From contig JAADIN010000016.1 in the NCBI GenBank assembly GCA_013151315.1, forward strand, positions 1 to 15,679: 15,679 nucleotides of DNA, written 5' to 3'. The notes under the pieces were generated by a model, which saw only the letters and a program-made list of their open reading frames with translations, was not told the DNA's origin and did no database searches. This document shows, piece by piece, positions 13,402 through 15,679 of this stretch (position 1 is its first letter; each line of letters starts with the position of its first letter). Both the position numbers and the translations under genes were made by a program. The DNA comes from Planctomycetota bacterium. Lineage in GTDB: Bacteria > Planctomycetota > Planctomycetia > Pirellulales > Lacipirellulaceae.

Positions 13402-14805
13402 CTACATATTCGTAAGATCGTCTTCACGGGTGCCGCCTAGCAGCGAGTCGAGTGCGCTGGCGACCGCCGAAGCATGCTCTTTGGGAGCATCCTTCGGCAA
13501 GTAGATGCGGCAGACCAATTGGTTGACCGGCAGGTGCTTGTAGAGCTCGTGGTCGGTGAGCGCTCGGAGTTGCTTGGTGGCCGATCGATACAGAAAATTT
13601 TGTCCCGCGGCAGCCGTTTTGGGGTCAGGACGGTCGATATGCTGCGGCAAGTCGACGATCATTTTCATGTTGCGCAATTCGTCGGGCAGCGATTCGCGGA
13701 TCGCGTGTTCGGTGAGCGTTGCGCTGCGCAGGACTTCGGCGGCGGCCGGATCGACGCGCGTTCTTTCGTCTGCCGCGACCCAGTCGACTTGCCGAGCAAG
13801 TAGGGCCTGCCAACGTGGTGCCAGTTCGCGTTTCCGGGGATCGTCGCTTTGATCCCAAGAGGCGACATCCACAAGTAGCGACCATTCGGTAAAACGCTGG
13901 TAGGCGTCCAGGTGTTCTAAAGGATTGCCGGGGAAAAGCAAATCTTTGCTGTCGTGAAAGAGCCCTTTGAGCGTCATGTCGATCGCTCGTACCGTACGGT
14001 GGAAGTAAACCGCACGGAACAATTCGCTGCGCGCCTGTCGAAACCGAACCAAAGCGTTCATACCCCGGTCGTGAATCGTAAACCCCTTTTCACTAAAAAA
14101 GCTGTATCGCAAAAGTCGATCAAGGTCGTAAGCCCGTTCGCTATAGCCCGACATATAAGCATCACGAAGTACAAAATCCATATTGTCGACAGTATAGAGC
14201 CCACAAAAAAGACTCCGCAACATCACCAACCACCGAGGCCTCTCGTTTGCGTCTTCGCGAGCAGGCCGCGTAATCAACCAAGCCACCTGTTCAGGATCGA
14301 TCGTCTCGCCCGCCTCCATACGGCTATTGGGGCAAGCTCGTACCTTCCGCAGTAGGTCGCCCAACTCGTGGCGAATAATGTGCGACCCAAGCGTTTCATG
14401 CGTCAGCCCAAAATCTTTCAGAAAATGTTCGTCGAAAAAATGCCCAAACGGGCCGTGGCCCACATCATGCAGCAAAGCCGCCAGCCGCGCCAAGCATTCC
14501 ACATACCCACGACTGGGAACGTCGGGGCAAACTTCCTTCAGGCTAGGATAAAGCGATTCGATAGCCCGGCTGGCCATGTGCATCGCCCCGACGACGTGCT
14601 GAAATCGCGTGTGCTCGGCCGACGGATAGACCCACCAGGCAGTTTGCAGTTGATGAATCTGTCGGAGCCGTTGCAGCCAGGGGTGGTCCAGCAGAGCGCG
14701 CTCCGAGATTTCGCCATCGCTGTCAACATTATCGACGACGGAGATGAAGGGGATATAGCCATGAATCGGGTCATGGCAAAGACTTTCGCGTAGGAGATCG
14801 GGCAT
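13402..14805 (-). CDS. HD-domain phosphohydrolase, SAMHD1/dNTP triphosphohydrolase-like
   Basis: A predicted soluble metal-dependent phosphohydrolase of 467 residues. The N-terminal opening, PDLLRESLCHDPIHGYIPF, is typical of this family. Metal-binding residues fit the HD superfamily: His70 in AEHTRFQHVVGAMH, His113-Asp114 in LLHDVGHGPFGHFFDE, and Asp207 in TVDNMDFVLRDAYMSG. The order and spacing follow SAMHD1 and bacterial COG1078 proteins, several of which cleave dNTPs to deoxynucleoside and triphosphate. Activity on dNTPs is inferred. The C-terminal 200 residues are less conserved and end in acidic, disordered-looking sequence. I chose ATG 14805; ATG 14814 is equally possible, and the frame is open to 14985 but that extension looks like translated non-coding DNA. 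The gene is 99 bases upstream of purB, so both nucleotide-metabolism genes may be transcribed together. Confidence 0.88.
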   Translation of the reverse strand: MPDLLRESLCHDPIHGYIPFISVVDNVDSDGEISERALLDHPWLQRLRQIHQLQTAWWVYPSAEHTRFQHVVGAMHMASRAIESLYPSLKEVCPDVPSRGYVECLARLAALLHDVGHGPFGHFFDEHFLKDFGLTHETLGSHIIRHELGDLLRKVRACPNSRMEAGETIDPEQVAWLITRPAREDANERPRWLVMLRSLFCGLYTVDNMDFVLRDAYMSGYSERAYDLDRLLRYSFFSEKGFTIHDRGMNALVRFRQARSELFRAVYFHRTVRAIDMTLKGLFHDSKDLLFPGNPLEHLDAYQRFTEWSLLVDVASWDQSDDPRKRELAPRWQALLARQVDWVAADERTRVDPAAAEVLRSATLTEHAIRESLPDELRNMKMIVDLPQHIDRPDPKTAAAGQNFLYRSATKQLRALTDHELYKHLPVNQLVCRIYLPKDAPKEHASAVASALDSLLGGTREDDLTNM

Positions 14806-14944
14806 AAAGCACATTGTCGCGACGAAGGCTATCGCAGGCAAGTAGGGCAATTGCAGCCGGAGCAGGAACAACCGACGAAGGAGGAAGCAAGAGCAGCGTG
14901 CCTTGGGACCTCGAAGCGGAACTTGATCTCCCTGGCTATCTCTA

Positions 14945-15049
14945 TTAGCGATTGTGGTAGCCAGCAGCCTCTTCGGGGTCAGCAAAGTCTTTCAGGAGGA
15001 AGTCTTCATACAATTGCTCGTTGGCATTTTTCGTCTCCCGATAGTCGAT
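14945..15049 (-). pseudogene. Start-less, truncated remnant of a HigA-type antidote protein
   Basis: Read on the minus strand from the codon after the toxin stop, the same frame gives 34 protein-like residues: IDYRETKNANEQLYEDFLLK, then DFADPEEAAGYHNR, and TAA at 14947-14945. The EDFLLKDFADPEEAAGY part closely resembles the N-terminus of putative addiction-module antidotes (HigA/COG3636), which normally continue with LNAALE and a helix-turn-helix. Here the match breaks off after Gly-Tyr and no start codon remains. It is therefore a broken gene whose 5' end abuts, and whose 3' end was lost by, an adjacent deletion or replacement. The assignment rests on pattern memory and needs a search. Confidence 0.55.
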
Positions 15050-15346
15050 CTAGTCGTTGCCTAGGTCGGCTTGTAAATCTCTAGCACTGTGGATGACTCG
15101 CAGAATTTCGACGCCATCATCCATCGGTACATAGAAAATCTGGTACGGTTTGACCAATGCCATCCGAGTGATTCCATCCAATCGCGGATCGACAGCATTT
15201 TGCAAGGGGAATTTGGCTAACAACTCAAAGCGGCCAATAAATTTACGGCGAAACTTCCTCGCCGTCGAAAGACTGTGCTCACATAGATATTCAGCAATTC
15301 TCTTTAGGTCACGCTCGGCAGGTTCAGAAAGTTGGAATTGGCTCAT
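15050..15346 (-). CDS. ParE/RelE-family type II toxin
   Basis: A 98-residue basic protein of the ParE/RelE fold. The N-terminal helix pair SEPAERDLKRIAEYL is followed by a second helix (STARKFRRKFIGRFELLAKF). The C-terminal strands YQIFYVPMDDGVEILRVIHS end in ARDL, the usual closing motif of ParE-like toxins. RelE members cleave ribosome-bound mRNA and ParE members poison gyrase; the sequence does not clearly decide which. ParE-like is favoured by the RVIHSARDL ending. Its ATG overlaps the antitoxin stop (ATGA at 15346-15343), ensuring coupled translation. Length is normal and the frame intact, so it may be active. A remnant of an unrelated antidote follows in frame directly after its TAG stop. 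Confidence 0.85.
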   Translation of the reverse strand: MSQFQLSEPAERDLKRIAEYLCEHSLSTARKFRRKFIGRFELLAKFPLQNAVDPRLDGITRMALVKPYQIFYVPMDDGVEILRVIHSARDLQADLGND

Positions 15347-15636
15347 TCCTGGGAATCGATTTTAGCGTTGTCAAGAATTGCTTGATCGAAAATCTCGCCA
15401 ATGTGATTAGCCATCGCCCTCGGTGTTTGGAAAGTTTTTGAGTCGCCTTTGGCGATCGCATCCTTCCCTTCCTGCACAAGTTCTTGAAGCCGGTCGTTGG
15501 AAAGTGGGGGAGCATCCGCGTGAAAACTCTCTGGTTCCTCACTACGACCGAGCAGCGCATCGATCAATTGGAACTGTTGTGCTTCAGGCAAATCTAACGC
15601 TGCGGAGAGTACCGTACGCGTATTGTTATCAAGCAT
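15343..15636 (-). CDS. Cognate antitoxin of the addiction module
   Basis: A 97-residue acidic protein translated just before the toxin, with a 4-base overlap. The first 60 residues have the layout of the short addiction-module proteins (Unstab_antitox type). A helix with LPEAQQFQLIDALL is followed by a linker, PPLSNDRLQELVQEGKDAIA and a C-terminal helix expected to wrap the toxin. About 30 further residues (MANHIGEIFDQAILDNAKID) extend beyond the usual family length. The start at ATG 15636 has AAGGAG about eight bases upstream. The promoter and any autoregulatory operator would lie at or beyond 15637-15679; only a small CTCC-TT-GGAG palindrome over the SD is visible there. Function is inferred mainly from gene order and size. 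Confidence 0.75.
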   Translation of the reverse strand: MLDNNTRTVLSAALDLPEAQQFQLIDALLGRSEEPESFHADAPPLSNDRLQELVQEGKDAIAKGDSKTFQTPRAMANHIGEIFDQAILDNAKIDSQE

Positions 15637-15679
15637 GACCGATTCTCCTTGGAGGGTTCATTTGCATCCTACCACAGCC

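Noticed and set aside
14806..14985. 60-residue extension of the HD-domain protein
   Set aside because: It overlaps the antidote remnant and is Leu/Arg-rich translated intergenic DNA; the family N-terminus begins near ATG 14805.

Overview
The window looks like chromosomal DNA of a planctomycete, most likely in the order Pirellulales. This is inferred from several things: moderate GC with large, long-spaced intergenic regions; many starts with weak or no Shine-Dalgarno; a TadE/TadE/TadG-vWA trio of the planctomycete type; His-rich companions of a heavy-metal RND pump; and long perfect intergenic palindromes with stem sequences I associate with that group. No 16S or other phylogenetic marker is present, so the assignment is inference.

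Layout. Positions 1-333 hold the scar of an integration event. There is the last codons of an unidentified reading frame (stop at 56-58), then short inverted repeats. These are followed by the exact 3' half of a tRNA-Val(CAC) (225-266, from anticodon loop to discriminator, with no 5' half) and by what looks like that tRNA's own rho-independent terminator (288-333). Plus-strand genes follow: a DUF4261 protein (594-1379), then after a 467-base gap two TadE-like pseudopilins and a TadG-like protein with a von Willebrand A domain (1847-4664), spaced like an operon. The vWA protein carries about 150 extra residues straight after its MIDAS motif.

From 4826 on every protein gene is on the minus strand. 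Read in the direction of transcription, 11463 to 5592 is a metal-efflux cluster. It runs from a small Cys/His-rich exported protein to a CusB/CzcB-like adaptor with His-rich ends, a CusA/CzcA-like HME-RND permease (1056 aa), and a His/Asp-rich lipoprotein. A GlsB/YeaQ-type membrane protein lies further downstream. No outer-membrane factor is in the window. Plus-strand tRNA-Arg(TCT) is at 11620-11693. Then come purB (adenylosuccinate lyase of the 475-residue type), a SAMHD1-like HD-domain dNTPase-family protein, and a ParE/RelE-type toxin-antitoxin pair. Immediately after the toxin stop, in the same frame, lies a start-less, truncated remnant that reads like the N-terminus of a HigA-type addiction-module antidote.

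The most distinctive feature outside the genes is a set of long palindromes placed right after minus-strand stop codons: 27 bp arms at 5341-5412, 18 bp at 9405-9467, 24 bp nested at 10971-11025, and 32 bp at 11794-11881 overlapping the purB stop. A decayed composite (5447-5562) shares 20 identical bases with the purB palindrome. They probably act as 3'-end or operon-internal RNA structures and may be mobile REP-like units. I did not find a convincing wholly new enzymatic system. The best leads are the palindrome family, the metal cluster with its small Cys/His-rich leader gene, the inserted vWA protein, and the layered toxin-antitoxin remains.
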